Below, in pieces: positions 9,463 to 17,799 of a stretch of 64,000 bases of DNA. Origin of the DNA: JAGRGG01 sp965217265 (lineage in GTDB: Bacteria > Pseudomonadota > Alphaproteobacteria > Geminicoccales > Geminicoccaceae); contig CBDCHP010000011.1 of the NCBI GenBank assembly GCA_965217265.1, positions 682,001-746,000 on the forward strand. Direction: 5' to 3'. Within the stretch, counting starts at the first letter, position 1. The number at the start of each line of letters is the position of its first letter. The notes beneath the pieces are model-generated. The model saw only the letters and a program-made list of their open reading frames with translations. It was not told the origin of the DNA and did no database searches. The position numbers were made by a program, and so were the translations under genes.

Positions 9463-10347
9463 TCAAGCCGCGACCGGCACCGCCCGCTCGCGCTTGGCCG
9501 GCGCCGACGGCAGGGGCTCGGTCATGCCGCCCTCGACGTAGGCTTGCAGCCGCTCGGTCGCGGCGTTCGGGTTGTCGGCCAGGGCGGCCGCGTCGATCGG
9601 GGCGCCGACGCGGACGTCGACGCGCTTGCCGCGCTTGTTGAGCAGTTCGTGGAAGACGGTGACGTCGCGCAACTCGTTGCTGAGGAGCGCGAAGAGGTAG
9701 TAGAGCCAGGAATTGCGCGCCTTGATGTGGACCGGCACGATCGGAAAATCGTACTTGCGCGCGACGCTGAGCGCCGTCGTCGTCCAGGGGCGCTCCTTCA
9801 GGCCGCGCCACGTCATGTGAGCGAGGCGGCCCGAGGGCAGGTTGACGATCGCGCGCTCGTCCCGCGCCGCCCGCACCGTCGCCTGGAAGGTGTCGCGGCT
9901 CGTTGCGATGTTGCGCCGCGTCTTGAGCCAGTCGACCGGGATGACGACCTCGGCCAGGCGCGGCGCCACGCGCAGCGCGTCGCGGTTGGCGAAGAACACC
10001 ATGTCGTCGCGCCGGCCTTGGAGCAGGTCGAACAGGATGATGCCGTCCGCGATCCCGGTCGGGTGGTTGGAGACCAGGACGAAGCCGCCCTTGGGCGGCA
10101 GGTGCTCGATGCCCTCGACCTCGATCTTGAAGGCGAGGTGCTCGCTCGCTTGGCGCAGCACGTCCGCGCCCGGCAACCACCCGAGCCGATCGGCGAACGC
10201 CACCGCCTCGTCGTAGTTGAGGACGCGGTAGAGCCAGCGGCGCACGACGCCGCCCGTGAGGCCCTTGAACAACCGCCCGGCCCGCTCCTCGATCAGGTGA
10301 TCGACGACGTTGGGCTCAGGGTTGGTCGGCAGCGTCGTCGATGGCAT
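9463..10347 (-). CDS. PlsC-like lysophospholipid acyltransferase family protein
   Basis: 294 aa from ATG 10347; upstream codons run into a repeat element and are not coding. The glycerolipid acyltransferase motif HX4D appears as SNHPTGIADGI (about residues 100-110). Other blocks are FANRDALRVAPRL, the glycine-rich NLPSGRLAHMTW and IVPVHIKARNSW. This form, longer than PlsC and lacking an obvious TM helix, resembles the acyltransferase domain of the OlsB/hemolysin-related or 1-acylglycerol-phosphate group. It should transfer an acyl chain to a lipid precursor at the inner membrane. The acceptor is unknown. Confidence 0.78.
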   Translation of the reverse strand: MPSTTLPTNPEPNVVDHLIEERAGRLFKGLTGGVVRRWLYRVLNYDEAVAFADRLGWLPGADVLRQASEHLAFKIEVEGIEHLPPKGGFVLVSNHPTGIADGIILFDLLQGRRDDMVFFANRDALRVAPRLAEVVIPVDWLKTRRNIATSRDTFQATVRAARDERAIVNLPSGRLAHMTWRGLKERPWTTTALSVARKYDFPIVPVHIKARNSWLYYLFALLSNELRDVTVFHELLNKRGKRVDVRVGAPIDAAALADNPNAATERLQAYVEGGMTEPLPSAPAKRERAVPVAA

Positions 10348-10418
10348 GGACTGTCCGTTCTCGTTGCCGGCGGCGTCTTTCGCATAAAGGCGGGGTAAGG
10401 CAGATTCGTGACGAGGGC

Positions 10419-10565
10419 AACGCTGCGCGTCCGCTGGCGCGGGGCCTTCTTTTCTTCTTTTTTGCAACTTTGGCCGAGGCCCGCTTGAGCGTGGGGCCGA
10501 GTTCGGGGGCAAAGTTGCAAAAACTAAAGAGAAAAAGCCCGCGCGGCAGCGCATGCGCAGCGTTC
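10419..10565. repeat. intergenic inverted-repeat element, copy 2
   Basis: 147 bp. Left arm AACGCTGCGCGTCCGCTGG, then a T-rich run; right arm ends GCATGCGCAGCGTTC. The centre is of the third type (CTTTGGCCGAGGCCCGC...). It lies 5 nt from the stop of the ELM1-like gene and 71 nt upstream of the acyltransferase start, both on the minus strand, so it separates two otherwise co-directional genes. Confidence 0.85.
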
Positions 10566-10569
10566 ACGT

Positions 10570-11739
10570 TCACCCCTGCGTCAGACGCCGCAGCCACTCC
10601 GGCCGGGGGCTCGGCGCGACGACGGGCCGCGGCGGCGGGTCGGTGAACAGGCGCCTGACGGCGGCGGCGGCGCGCTCGGTGTCGGCGAGCGGCGGCGGCG
10701 CGTCGTTCGGCGCGTCGCCGAGCCAGACCGCGCGCCCGGCCGCGACCTGCCGGTGGTGGATGATGCCGACGTCGCGGGTCAGGCGCGAGGGGCCGTAGCG
10801 CATGCCCAAGCGGTAGACGTAGGGCCTGAGGCTGAAGCTGCGCAGCCGCTCGGCCCACGTTCGCGGCGGCACCGCGCCGTCGGCCGGGAGCGGCGGGCGG
10901 TGCGAGCCCGGTCCCCGGCCGAGGTCGAAGATGTGGACCGGCTTGCCGGTCGCCGCGGCCTCGGTCAGCATCGACATCGAATCCGACGTGACGATCAATT
11001 CGTCGGCAAGCGCCAAGTAGGCGAAGTAGGGGTTCTCCTTTGCTTGCCTCGTCCAGCGGTAGACGTGCGCCGGCGCGGTGATGGCGGCCTCAAAGCCGTC
11101 GATCGCGTCCTTGGGCGTGCGGGCGCTCGTCGTCACCAGGAGCGAGCCGCCCTTGGCGTTGGCCATGGCGCTCGCGGTGTGGGCCAGGAGTGCGCCGTTC
11201 TCGCGATCGAAGGTGTAGGGGCCGGCGTTGCCGCCCATGACGACGGCAAGGCGCGGGCGCGGCAGGCGGTCGAGGCGCGGACCCCACCGATCCGCCTCGG
11301 CGTCCAGGCGCTCCGATCGCACCCGGTGCATCGGCGCCTCGTTGTGCAGGATGTTGGGCTTGTCCGGCAGCCGGTACTGCGGCGTCGTGACGATGAGGTC
11401 GAAGGACTCGTGCAGCGCCCAGGGGCGCCCGACGTGGACGAGGCGGACGTTCTCGCGCCCGGCTTGATCCGCGATCCAGCGCACGAGCGGCTCGTTGCGC
11501 CGCCCGGCCGAGAGGACGAGGTCGGGCCAGGGCGGTTCGAGCGGGTCCGAGTGCGCCTTATCGAGCCCGGCCAGCGTCGGCCCGGCGAACAGGTTGGTGA
11601 CGAGTTCGGTCTTGCGGTAGCGCAGGTTCTTGATCGTGTAGGGCCAGCCCAGCGCCTCGGCCAGCGCCAGCAACTGCCCGTTGTCGCCGACCTTGGCGCC
11701 GAGCATCAGCCACGTCGAGGGCGGCGCTCGATCAAGCAC
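10570..11739 (-). CDS. ELM1 (DUF1022) family protein
   Basis: 389 aa. The GTG at 11739 overlaps the end of the upstream LpxL-like gene by 8 nt, implying translational coupling. The sequence matches the bacterial ELM1 family (PF06258): WLMLGAKVGDNGQ at the start, LVLSAGRRNEPLVRW, VVMGGNAGPYTF and TSDSMSMLTEA, a glycosyltransferase-B-like pattern. The plant relative is needed for mitochondrial fission; the bacterial role is not established, but the GT-B-like fold and its recurrent place beside lipid A genes suggest sugar transfer in envelope assembly. That is inference. Confidence 0.83.
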   Translation of the reverse strand: MLDRAPPSTWLMLGAKVGDNGQLLALAEALGWPYTIKNLRYRKTELVTNLFAGPTLAGLDKAHSDPLEPPWPDLVLSAGRRNEPLVRWIADQAGRENVRLVHVGRPWALHESFDLIVTTPQYRLPDKPNILHNEAPMHRVRSERLDAEADRWGPRLDRLPRPRLAVVMGGNAGPYTFDRENGALLAHTASAMANAKGGSLLVTTSARTPKDAIDGFEAAITAPAHVYRWTRQAKENPYFAYLALADELIVTSDSMSMLTEAAATGKPVHIFDLGRGPGSHRPPLPADGAVPPRTWAERLRSFSLRPYVYRLGMRYGPSRLTRDVGIIHHRQVAAGRAVWLGDAPNDAPPPLADTERAAAAVRRLFTDPPPRPVVAPSPRPEWLRRLTQG

Positions 11740-12697
11740 CGGCGGCGGCCATGACCGCGTTCGGCCAGCGCCGCTTCAAGCACAGCCACTGCGCCGGGCG
11801 GTCCCTGATCCAGGCTTCGAACAGGGCGTAGACCTGCTGGGTCAGGTCGTGGGCTTGCACCCGCAGCGGGCCGTCCACGACCGGCTTCAAGGGCGCGCCG
11901 TAGGTTGCCCTGAAACGCGCGTCGTCGAGCCGCTCGATCCTGATCGGGGCGAAATCGACGCCGAGCTTCAAGGCGAGTGCTGCGGGGCCGGTGCCGGCCG
12001 GGGTCGGATGGCCGAAGAAGGTCACGTCCTCGCCCTCGTCGTAGCGCTGGTCGAGCAGGATGCCGATGCAGCGGCCCTTGTTGATCGTCTGGATGATGCC
12101 GCGTGCCCCCACCCGGCGCTCGATGAAGCCGCTGTGCAAGGGGCGCCGCCGTGCTTGGAGGGCTTGATGCACGACGGGGTTGGTCTGCGGGCTGTAGACG
12201 ACGTCGACCTCAAAGCCGCCGACGCGGCCGAGGGCGGCGGCCAGTTCCCAGTTGGCAGTGTGCGCCGAGACGAAGATCACCGGCCGGCGCGCGGCCTTGT
12301 CGTGCATCCCGTGCGGATCGACGATTTCCATGCGCGAGGCGGCTTCGGTGCCGCAGATCGTCTCCAGGTGCGGGTACTCGGCCATCACCCGGCCGATCTG
12401 GCCCCAGATGTCCCGCGCGAGGGCCGCGCGCGCCTTCGAATCGAGGCCGGGAAAAGCGACGGCGAGGTTGGCCAGCATGTGCTTGTGCTTGGCGGCCCTC
12501 GGCCCGACGCGGCGCAGGATCTTCGCACCCAAGCGGCTGGCGCGGTCGACGTCGAGGCGCCCGCTCAAGGCCCAGACGCTTCGGATCAGCGCCGCCTCGC
12601 CGTGGTAGAGGGCCCGCGTCAGCCGCGGTTGCTGCGCGACGGCGCGCTTGCCGTAGGGGAGAAGGAAGGACTGGGACAAGAAAAGGCTCCGTTTCAC
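11732..12697 (-). CDS. LpxL/HtrB-type lipid A acyltransferase
   Basis: 321 aa if it starts at the GTG at 12697 (VKRSLFLSQSFLLPYG); ATGs at 12748 and 12793 are alternatives and none has a good ribosome site. LpxL/LpxM family features: VSAHTANWELA (HX4[D/E] catalytic motif, H-T-A-N-W-E), GILLDQRYDEG, FFGHPTPAGTG and the C-terminal PAQWLCLKRRW. These inner-membrane enzymes add secondary acyl chains to Kdo-lipid A or related lipids. It overlaps the ELM1-like gene. Upstream it diverges from hsp20. Confidence 0.85.
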   Translation of the reverse strand: MKRSLFLSQSFLLPYGKRAVAQQPRLTRALYHGEAALIRSVWALSGRLDVDRASRLGAKILRRVGPRAAKHKHMLANLAVAFPGLDSKARAALARDIWGQIGRVMAEYPHLETICGTEAASRMEIVDPHGMHDKAARRPVIFVSAHTANWELAAALGRVGGFEVDVVYSPQTNPVVHQALQARRRPLHSGFIERRVGARGIIQTINKGRCIGILLDQRYDEGEDVTFFGHPTPAGTGPAALALKLGVDFAPIRIERLDDARFRATYGAPLKPVVDGPLRVQAHDLTQQVYALFEAWIRDRPAQWLCLKRRWPNAVMAAAGA

Positions 12698-12842
12698 CGC
12701 CGCATCGCCCGACGCGGCGCGGCCGCTCGCCACCGGCCGCACCCCCATATGGGGCGGCGTTGGCGATCTTGAAACGGCGACCGCCGCGCCCACATGGAAT
12801 GCGCCGGTCGGGCCAGCAAGGACGCCGGCACAGCAACCTTAA

Positions 12843-12900
12843 GGGGTGCGTCCGCCACAGGAGCGCCCCGTTGTCTGTATCGCTCAACTTTGGAGGATAC
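12843..12900 (+). promoter_or_regulatory. ROSE-like RNA thermometer before hsp20
   Basis: Two hairpins lie directly before the Hsp20 start. The distal one (12843-12869) pairs GGGGTGC with GCGCCCC and extends inward through TCC/GGA. The proximal one (12877-12900) pairs GTATC-G-CTC with GAG-GATAC, a stem of 5+3 pairs with one bulged G (12882), and so buries the Shine-Dalgarno GGAGG (12892-12896). A bulged G opposite the SD is the hallmark of ROSE elements, which melt on heat shock and switch on small heat-shock protein translation. Sequence-based folding only. Confidence 0.65.
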
Positions 12901-12901
12901 G

Positions 12902-13333
12902 ATGAATATCGTTCGCTTCGACCCGTTCGCCGCCCGCGGGCTCGCCGTTAGGGGCGCCCTGCGCGGCGTCGCCTACGACATCGCCCGCGAGGGCGACGAC
13001 CGCTTCGCCGTCACGCTCGCCGTTCCGGGCTACGACGAGGCCCAGATCGAGATCACGGCGCAAGACCGCGTGCTGAGCGTCAAGGGCAAGCCCGCCGAGG
13101 GCAATGCGCCCGCCCCCGCCGAAGGCAACGCGCCCGCCGAAGACGGCTATCTCCACCGCGGCATCCGCACCGGCGCCTTCGAGCAGCGGTTCGTCCTCGC
13201 GCCCCACGTCGAGGTCGCGGGCGCGGAACTCAAGCAGGGCCTCCTGCGCGTGGCACTTGAGCGCCGCGTTCCCGAGGCGCTGCGGCCGCGCACGATCGCG
13301 ATCGGCGCCGTTGGTGAAGCCGAGGCGGCTTGA
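12902..13333 (+). CDS. Hsp20/alpha-crystallin small heat-shock protein
   Basis: 143 aa. The N-terminus MNIVRFDPFA is typical of IbpA/HspA relatives. The alpha-crystallin domain spans about residues 24-120 (VTLAVPGYDEAQIEITAQD, then LSVKG, GAFEQRF, GLLRVALERRVPEA). A Pro-Ala-rich insertion of two near-identical EGNAPAPA units sits at about residues 63-78 in the beta5-beta6 loop region. The C-terminal IxI anchor motif is imperfect (TIAIGAV). It acts as an ATP-independent holdase for denatured proteins. The upstream leader folds as a ROSE-type thermometer, which fits heat-shock control. Confidence 0.92.
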   Translation: MNIVRFDPFAARGLAVRGALRGVAYDIAREGDDRFAVTLAVPGYDEAQIEITAQDRVLSVKGKPAEGNAPAPAEGNAPAEDGYLHRGIRTGAFEQRFVLAPHVEVAGAELKQGLLRVALERRVPEALRPRTIAIGAVGEAEAA

Positions 13334-13476
13334 ATGAAGCCCGTGCCCCCCGTCGAGGGGCGCACGGCACCATCGATCGTCGAGGTCCGGCGGGCACGGT
13401 CCCGCCGGACCCTTGCGTCCACCATCTTCGTGCGTCTAAGCGTGGTTGGTCTTAGGCCTGCTCGGCGGAATCCTGC

Positions 13477-14397
13477 ATGACCGGCGAACTCTACCGCATC
13501 TTGGGCGTCGAGCGCGACGCGGGCGAGGCCGACATCAAGAAGGCCTACCGCCGCCTTGCCAAGTCCAGTCATCCCGACTTGAAGCCCGGCGACAAGGCGG
13601 CCGAGGAACGCTTCAAGAAGATTACCCGCGCCTACGACATCCTGCACGACAAGGACAAGCGGGCCCGCTACGACCGCGGCCTGATCGACGACGAGGGCAA
13701 CGACGTCCAGCCGAACTTCGGCGGCGGTTTCGCCGGGGCCAATCGCGGCAACGCCGGCGGCGGCTCCGGGGGCTTTCGCTTCCGCACCGGCGGCGGCCGC
13801 GGCTTCGGCGGCTTCGACGACATCTTGAACGACCTGTTCGGCGCCCGCGGCGGGGCCGGCAACACGTTCGCCTTCGAGACGGCCGAGGCGCCGTCGCCCT
13901 CGCCGGCGTCGTTCGAGACCCGCCACGACCTCGAAGTCGGCTTCATCGAGGCGGCCTTGGGCGGCAAAAGCCGCGTCAGCCTGCCGTCCGGCCGGACGAT
14001 CGAATTGAAGATCCCGGCCGGGGCCGAGACCGGCCAGATCATGCGCCTGCGCGGCCAGGGGGCGCCCGACCCGACCGGGTCGCCGGGCGACCTGCTCGTC
14101 ACCTTGAAGGTGGGAACGCACCCCCAGTTCCGCCGCGAGGGGTCCGACATCCTCGTCGATTGGGCCGTGCCGCTCGCGGTCGCGATCAAAGGCGGGCGCG
14201 TGCGCGTGCCGACGCTGAGCGGCGAGGTCAGCTTGAAGGTGCCGGCCTGGACGACGAGCGGCAAGACGCTGCGCCTCAAGGGCCGCGGCGTCGCCGGGGG
14301 CGACCAGTTGGTGCGCCTCCTGGTCGACCTGCCCGATACCCCCGATCCGGCGTTGAAGGACGCCCTGGAACGCTGGGCCGCGACTCAGGCGGCGTGA
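13477..14397 (+). CDS. DnaJ-like co-chaperone without zinc finger (CbpA type)
   Basis: 306 aa. J domain at residues 1-68 with the essential HPD (KSSHPDLKPG), then a G/F-rich linker (about 78-125), then two substrate-binding beta domains (about 145-300, including LPSGRTIELKIPAGAETGQ and LRLKGRG). The four CxxCxGxG zinc repeats of DnaJ are absent, so it belongs to the CbpA/DnaJ-type-II group. It would stimulate DnaK ATPase and deliver clients. The linker contains FDDILNDLFG, as in CbpA. It ends exactly where an inverted-repeat element begins and converges on the Crp-type regulator. Confidence 0.9.
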   Translation: MTGELYRILGVERDAGEADIKKAYRRLAKSSHPDLKPGDKAAEERFKKITRAYDILHDKDKRARYDRGLIDDEGNDVQPNFGGGFAGANRGNAGGGSGGFRFRTGGGRGFGGFDDILNDLFGARGGAGNTFAFETAEAPSPSPASFETRHDLEVGFIEAALGGKSRVSLPSGRTIELKIPAGAETGQIMRLRGQGAPDPTGSPGDLLVTLKVGTHPQFRREGSDILVDWAVPLAVAIKGGRVRVPTLSGEVSLKVPAWTTSGKTLRLKGRGVAGGDQLVRLLVDLPDTPDPALKDALERWAATQAA

Positions 14398-14529
14398 ACG
14401 CTGCGCGTTGCGCTCGCCGCGTTTTTTGCCAGTGTTAACGGAGGTGGCGGGCCACGGCGCCGAGGGCCAGTCTCGGACAAAGACAAAAAAGAAGAGAGAA
14501 AGGCCGCGCGCCAGCGCACGCGCAGCGTT
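14396..14529. repeat. intergenic inverted-repeat element, copy 3
   Basis: 134 bp; its first two bases are the GA of the DnaJ-like gene's TGA stop and its last bases are the TAA (reverse strand) of the regulator gene. The left arm is shorter than usual (CGCTCGCCGCGTTTTTTGCC). Central type one (GTGTTAACGGAGGTGG...CCGAGGGCCAGTC). It lies between convergent genes, where a bidirectional terminator would be expected. Confidence 0.85.
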
Positions 14530-15265
14530 AAAGCAGCTCGTCCGTATCAGGATCGGCGTGCTTCGAGAGCCCCTCGACGTCGAGGATCAAGAGTTCGCCC
14601 CGCCCGCGGCGGATGACGTTCTTCGCCTTCAACTGCCCGAAGACACGCGAGACCGCTTCGCGGTGGGTGACGAGGCGGCTGGCGATGTCGGCCTGCTTCG
14701 GCGAGGGCGACAGCCGGGCCACGTTCGGGGCGATCATGCCCTCGCGCGCGAGGTCGAGCAGTTCGGCGCAGATGCGCTTGGGCACCGGGGTCGAGAGCCA
14801 GTAGATGCGCGCCGACAGGCGGCGCACGAGCGTCGTCAGCTTCCTCAAGGTCGCCTCGGCCACGGCCGGGTGGCGGCGCACCACGTCCATGAACGTTGCA
14901 GGGGCAACGGCGGCGATGGTGGCGGGCTGCGAGGCCACGACGCTCGCCGAGCGCGGCCCGCCGTCGATCGCCGCCAGTTCGCCGAACGACTCGCCGGCCT
15001 TTTGGTGGCGAAACGAGACCTCCTTGCCGCTGCGCGAGTAGAGCGTGATGCGCAACGTCCCCTCCAGGATGAAGCAGACCTCGTGCGTGTCGTCCTCGAA
15101 TTCGAGCACGCTCTGGCCCACGGCGTAGCGGCGGACCGTGACGAGGCGCTCGATCTCGGCGAGGCTGTCCCGGTCGAGGCCGGCGAGGAGGTCCACGCCC
15201 GCGAGCGCGTCGAGGTGCTGACCCATGACGGACGCTTTCTGGTTGTCTGATGCCTCGGCGCCCAT
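14528..15265 (-). CDS. Crp/Fnr-family transcription regulator
   Basis: 245 aa from ATG 15265; a second ATG at 15226 would give 232 aa and neither has a clear ribosome site. Cyclic-nucleotide-binding fold at about residues 25-130 (VCFILEGTLRITLYS, ESFGELAAIDGGPRSASVVA), a dimerisation helix, then a winged HTH (SPKQADIASRLVTHREAVSRVFG, broken here: KQADIASRLV and REAVSRVF). The phosphate-binding RS is conserved (GPRSASV), so a cyclic nucleotide ligand is possible. The Cys cluster of FNR is absent. The signal and targets are unknown. Confidence 0.88.
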   Translation of the reverse strand: MGAEASDNQKASVMGQHLDALAGVDLLAGLDRDSLAEIERLVTVRRYAVGQSVLEFEDDTHEVCFILEGTLRITLYSRSGKEVSFRHQKAGESFGELAAIDGGPRSASVVASQPATIAAVAPATFMDVVRRHPAVAEATLRKLTTLVRRLSARIYWLSTPVPKRICAELLDLAREGMIAPNVARLSPSPKQADIASRLVTHREAVSRVFGQLKAKNVIRRGRGELLILDVEGLSKHADPDTDELL

Positions 15266-15294
15266 TGTGCCTAAATTGACCCCGTCGTGGCAAC

Positions 15295-15424
15295 GAACGC
15301 TGCGCGTGCGCTGCCGCGCGAGCTTTTTTCTCTTTGTTTTTCGTTTTGTCCGAGACTGGCCCTCGGCGTCGCGGCCAGCCACCCCCATCAACACTGGCAA
15401 AAAAACGGACGCGCGGCGTCATCG
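15295..15424. repeat. intergenic inverted-repeat element, copy 4 (degraded right arm)
   Basis: Left arm GAACGCTGCGCGTGCGCTG is normal. The centre is in reversed orientation relative to copies 3, 5 and 6 (GTCCGAGACTGGCCCTCGGCG). The right arm is shortened to AAAAAAACGGACGCGCGGC. It lies between two divergent start codons (regulator at 15265, ThDP enzyme at 15468), so here it cannot be a simple end-of-gene terminator. Confidence 0.75.
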
Positions 15425-15467
15425 GTGCTAGCTGTCTCGTGTCGATGCAGCCATGTGGGAGGAGCGT

Positions 15468-17018
15468 ATGCGGCGCGGCGCGGATCATCTCATCGAAGCG
15501 CTCGAAGCCAACGGGGTGGGGCTCTGCCTCGCCAATCCCGGCACGACCGAGATGCCGTTCGTCGAGGCGATCGACCGCTCGGGCACGATGCGCCCGGTCC
15601 TGGGCCTGCACGAGACGGTGTGCAGCGCCGCCGCCGACGGCTACGGCCGCATCGCGGGCAAGCCGGCCCTGGTCCTCCTCCACCCCGGCCCCGGGCTCGC
15701 CAACGCGCTCGCCAACTTCCACAACGCGCGCCGCGCGCGGACGCCGATCGTCAACCTTGTCGGCGAGCACGCGACGTGGCACCTCGCGGCCGACCCGCCC
15801 TTGCACTCAGAGATGGATCTCCTCGCCAACTGGTGCTCGGCCTGGGTCCGGCGCAGCGGCTCGGCCGCCGCCCTGCCGCGCGACGCCGCCGAGGCCGTCG
15901 CCCGCGCCCGATCGCACCACGGCGGCATCGCCACCCTGATCGTGCCGCACGACCACCAGTTGGCCGAGGTCGAGCCGGCGCCGGCGTCGCCCTACCACCC
16001 GATCCTGCCGCCGCGCGTCGATCCGGCCCGGATCGAAACGGCGGCCCGGCGCTTGAGCGCGGCGAAGCGCCCGGCGCTGCTCCTAGGCGGCACGGCGCTC
16101 CACGGCGCCGGCCTCGAAGCGGCCGGGCGGATCGCCGCCGCGACCGGGGCGGTGCTCATCGCCGAGACCGGCTTTGCCCGCCTCGACGCCGGCGCCGGGC
16201 GCCCGCCCGTGACGCGGCTGCCCTACTTCCCGGAAGTGGCGCAGGCGACGCTGGACCAGCACGACGTCGTTATCGTCGCCGGAACCAAGTTCCCGGTCTC
16301 GTTCTTCGGCTACGCCGACCGCCCGTCCCGCTTCCTCGACGGCCGCGAGGGCGCCTTGCACTTGGCGACCGCCGAGGAGGACGCGGCATTGGGCCTCGCC
16401 GACCTCGCCGCCGCCCTCGACGCCGGGCGGATCGCCCCGACTTCGAGCGAGATCGCACCCGTTCCCCCCGCCGAAGGGCGGCTCGACCCGGAAGGGATCG
16501 CGGCGGCGGTCGGGCGCCACCTGCCCGAGGGTGTGATCGTCTGCGTCACCGCCGTCACCGGCGGCGCCGCGTTCGGACCCGTCGGAATGACGGCCCCGGC
16601 GCACACGCAGCTCGCCCTCACCGGCGGCGCCATCGGCCTGGGCCTCGGCCTCGCGGCGGGCGCGGCGCTCGCCGACCCGTCGGCACGGGTCGTGGCGCTG
16701 GAGGCCGACGGCAGCGGCGCCTACATCGTTCAGGCCCTGTGGACCCAGGCGCGCGAGGGATTGAACGTCACCAACATCATCTACGCCAACCGCACCTATC
16801 GCATCCTCGAAGTCGAACTGGAGCGCGGCGGCAACCCCGACTACGGTGCTGCCGCCCGGCGGATGACCGAGATCCGCGGCCCGGCCCTCGACTGGGTGGC
16901 GATCGCCAAGGGCATGGGCGTCGAGGGGGTGCGGGTCGAGACGGCCGAGGCCATGGACGAGGCCGTGCGCCGCTCGTTCGCGACGCCGGGGCCGACGCTG
17001 ATCGAGGCGGTGATCTGA
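15468..17018 (+). CDS. ThDP-dependent enzyme (acetolactate synthase/benzoylformate decarboxylase-like)
   Basis: 516 aa. The start at 15468 is preferred over 15453 because GGGAGGAG sits just upstream. Three-domain ThDP fold: Pyr domain with the catalytic Glu in GLHETVCSAAADGYGR, a middle domain, and a PP domain with the ThDP-Mg motif EADGSGAY followed by the metal Asn in YANRTYR. It lacks an AHAS small subunit neighbour and FAD-typical segments are not obvious, so it is more likely a 2-oxoacid decarboxylase or carboligase (MdlC-like) than a true acetolactate synthase. ubiX follows 5 bp later, suggesting a shared decarboxylation route. Confidence 0.82.
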   Translation: MRRGADHLIEALEANGVGLCLANPGTTEMPFVEAIDRSGTMRPVLGLHETVCSAAADGYGRIAGKPALVLLHPGPGLANALANFHNARRARTPIVNLVGEHATWHLAADPPLHSEMDLLANWCSAWVRRSGSAAALPRDAAEAVARARSHHGGIATLIVPHDHQLAEVEPAPASPYHPILPPRVDPARIETAARRLSAAKRPALLLGGTALHGAGLEAAGRIAAATGAVLIAETGFARLDAGAGRPPVTRLPYFPEVAQATLDQHDVVIVAGTKFPVSFFGYADRPSRFLDGREGALHLATAEEDAALGLADLAAALDAGRIAPTSSEIAPVPPAEGRLDPEGIAAAVGRHLPEGVIVCVTAVTGGAAFGPVGMTAPAHTQLALTGGAIGLGLGLAAGAALADPSARVVALEADGSGAYIVQALWTQAREGLNVTNIIYANRTYRILEVELERGGNPDYGAAARRMTEIRGPALDWVAIAKGMGVEGVRVETAEAMDEAVRRSFATPGPTLIEAVI

Positions 17019-17023
17019 CGCCC

Positions 17024-17584
17024 ATGCGCCTCGTCGTCGGCATCTCGGGCGCCAGCGGCGTGATCTACGGCGTGCGTTTGTTGGAGATCCTGCGCGACCT
17101 CAAGATCGAGACCCACCTCGTCATCAGCCCGGCCGCGATCCTGACGCTCGGCTACGAGACCGACTACACCCTCGACGCCGTCAAGCGCCTCGCGTCGCGC
17201 GTCCACCCCTTCAAGGACGTCGGCGGCGCCATCGCCAGCGGTTCGTTCAAGCACGCGGGCATGATCGTCGCCCCCTGCTCGATGACGACGCTGGCCGCGA
17301 TCGCGTCCGGCGTGTGCGACAACCTTCTGACCCGCGCCGCCGACGTCGCCTTGAAGGAGCGCCGCCGCCTCGTCCTGCTCGCCCGCGAGACGCCCTTGCA
17401 CCTCGGCCACATCGAGAACATGGCCCGCGTCACCCGCCTCGGCGCGATCGTCGCCCCGCCGGTGCCGGCCTTCTACGCCAAGCCCGCCTCCTTGGCCGAG
17501 ATGATCGACCACACGCTCGGCCGCGTCCTCGACCTGTTCGACGTCGAGGCACCGGGGACGGCGCGCTGGCGGGAGACGGAGTGA
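17024..17584 (+). CDS. ubiX: flavin prenyltransferase UbiX
   Basis: 186 aa. It makes prenylated FMN, the cofactor of UbiD-type decarboxylases. The family signatures are all visible: VVGISGASGVIYGVRLLE (FMN phosphate binding, residues 4-21), SGSFKHAGMIVAPCSMTTLAAIASG in the middle (split: SGSFKHAGMIVAPCS and TTLAAIASG), RRRLVLLARETPLH and the C-terminal FDVEAPGTARW. The length is normal. It starts 5 bp after the ThDP enzyme and probably shares its mRNA. No ubiD lies in the window. Its stop codon TGA overlaps the start of repeat copy 5. Confidence 0.95.
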   Translation: MRLVVGISGASGVIYGVRLLEILRDLKIETHLVISPAAILTLGYETDYTLDAVKRLASRVHPFKDVGGAIASGSFKHAGMIVAPCSMTTLAAIASGVCDNLLTRAADVALKERRRLVLLARETPLHLGHIENMARVTRLGAIVAPPVPAFYAKPASLAEMIDHTLGRVLDLFDVEAPGTARWRETE

Positions 17585-17729
17585 ACGCTTCGCGTCGCCT
17601 GCGGCGGGCTTTTTCCCTTTGTTTTTGCTAGTGTTAACGTAGGAGATTGGCCGCAACGCCGAGGGCTAGCCTCGGACAAAGACAAAAAAGAGAAAAAAGA
17701 AGCCCCGCGCAGCGGACGCGTCAGCGTTC
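17583..17729. repeat. intergenic inverted-repeat element, copy 5
   Basis: 147 bp, starting inside the ubiX TGA. Left arm GAACGCTTCGCGTCGCCTG with T tract; centre type one (GTGTTAACGTAGGAGATTGG); right arm ends CGCGTCAGCGTTC. It separates ubiX from the zrgA-like operon and ends 19 bp before the putative Zur site, so it isolates the metal operon from upstream transcription. Confidence 0.85.
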
Positions 17730-17747
17730 AAAGGTTGTCACCCAAGA

Positions 17748-17764
17748 ATGTTATGATATTACAT
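17748..17764 (+). promoter_or_regulatory. candidate Zur operator
   Basis: The 17-bp sequence ATGTTATGATATTACAT is an imperfect palindrome (half-sites ATGTTAT and ATGTAAT, 6 of 7 matching, 3-bp spacer). It lies 35 bp before the start of the zrgA-like gene, in an AT-rich spot of an otherwise GC-rich region. Its shape and bases resemble proteobacterial Zur boxes (GTTATAATATAAC type). Repression by zinc-bound Zur would fit the genes downstream. Confidence 0.5.
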
Positions 17765-17799
17765 CACACCGCACGCCTTAGCCTCATGAGGGAGCGACG

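Noticed and set aside
10347..10554. An N-terminal extension of the PlsC-like acyltransferase rich in Phe, Lys and Arg
   Set aside because: It is translation through repeat copy 2; the same false extensions appear upstream of lepA, the Crp regulator and the small hypothetical gene at 60.3 kb.
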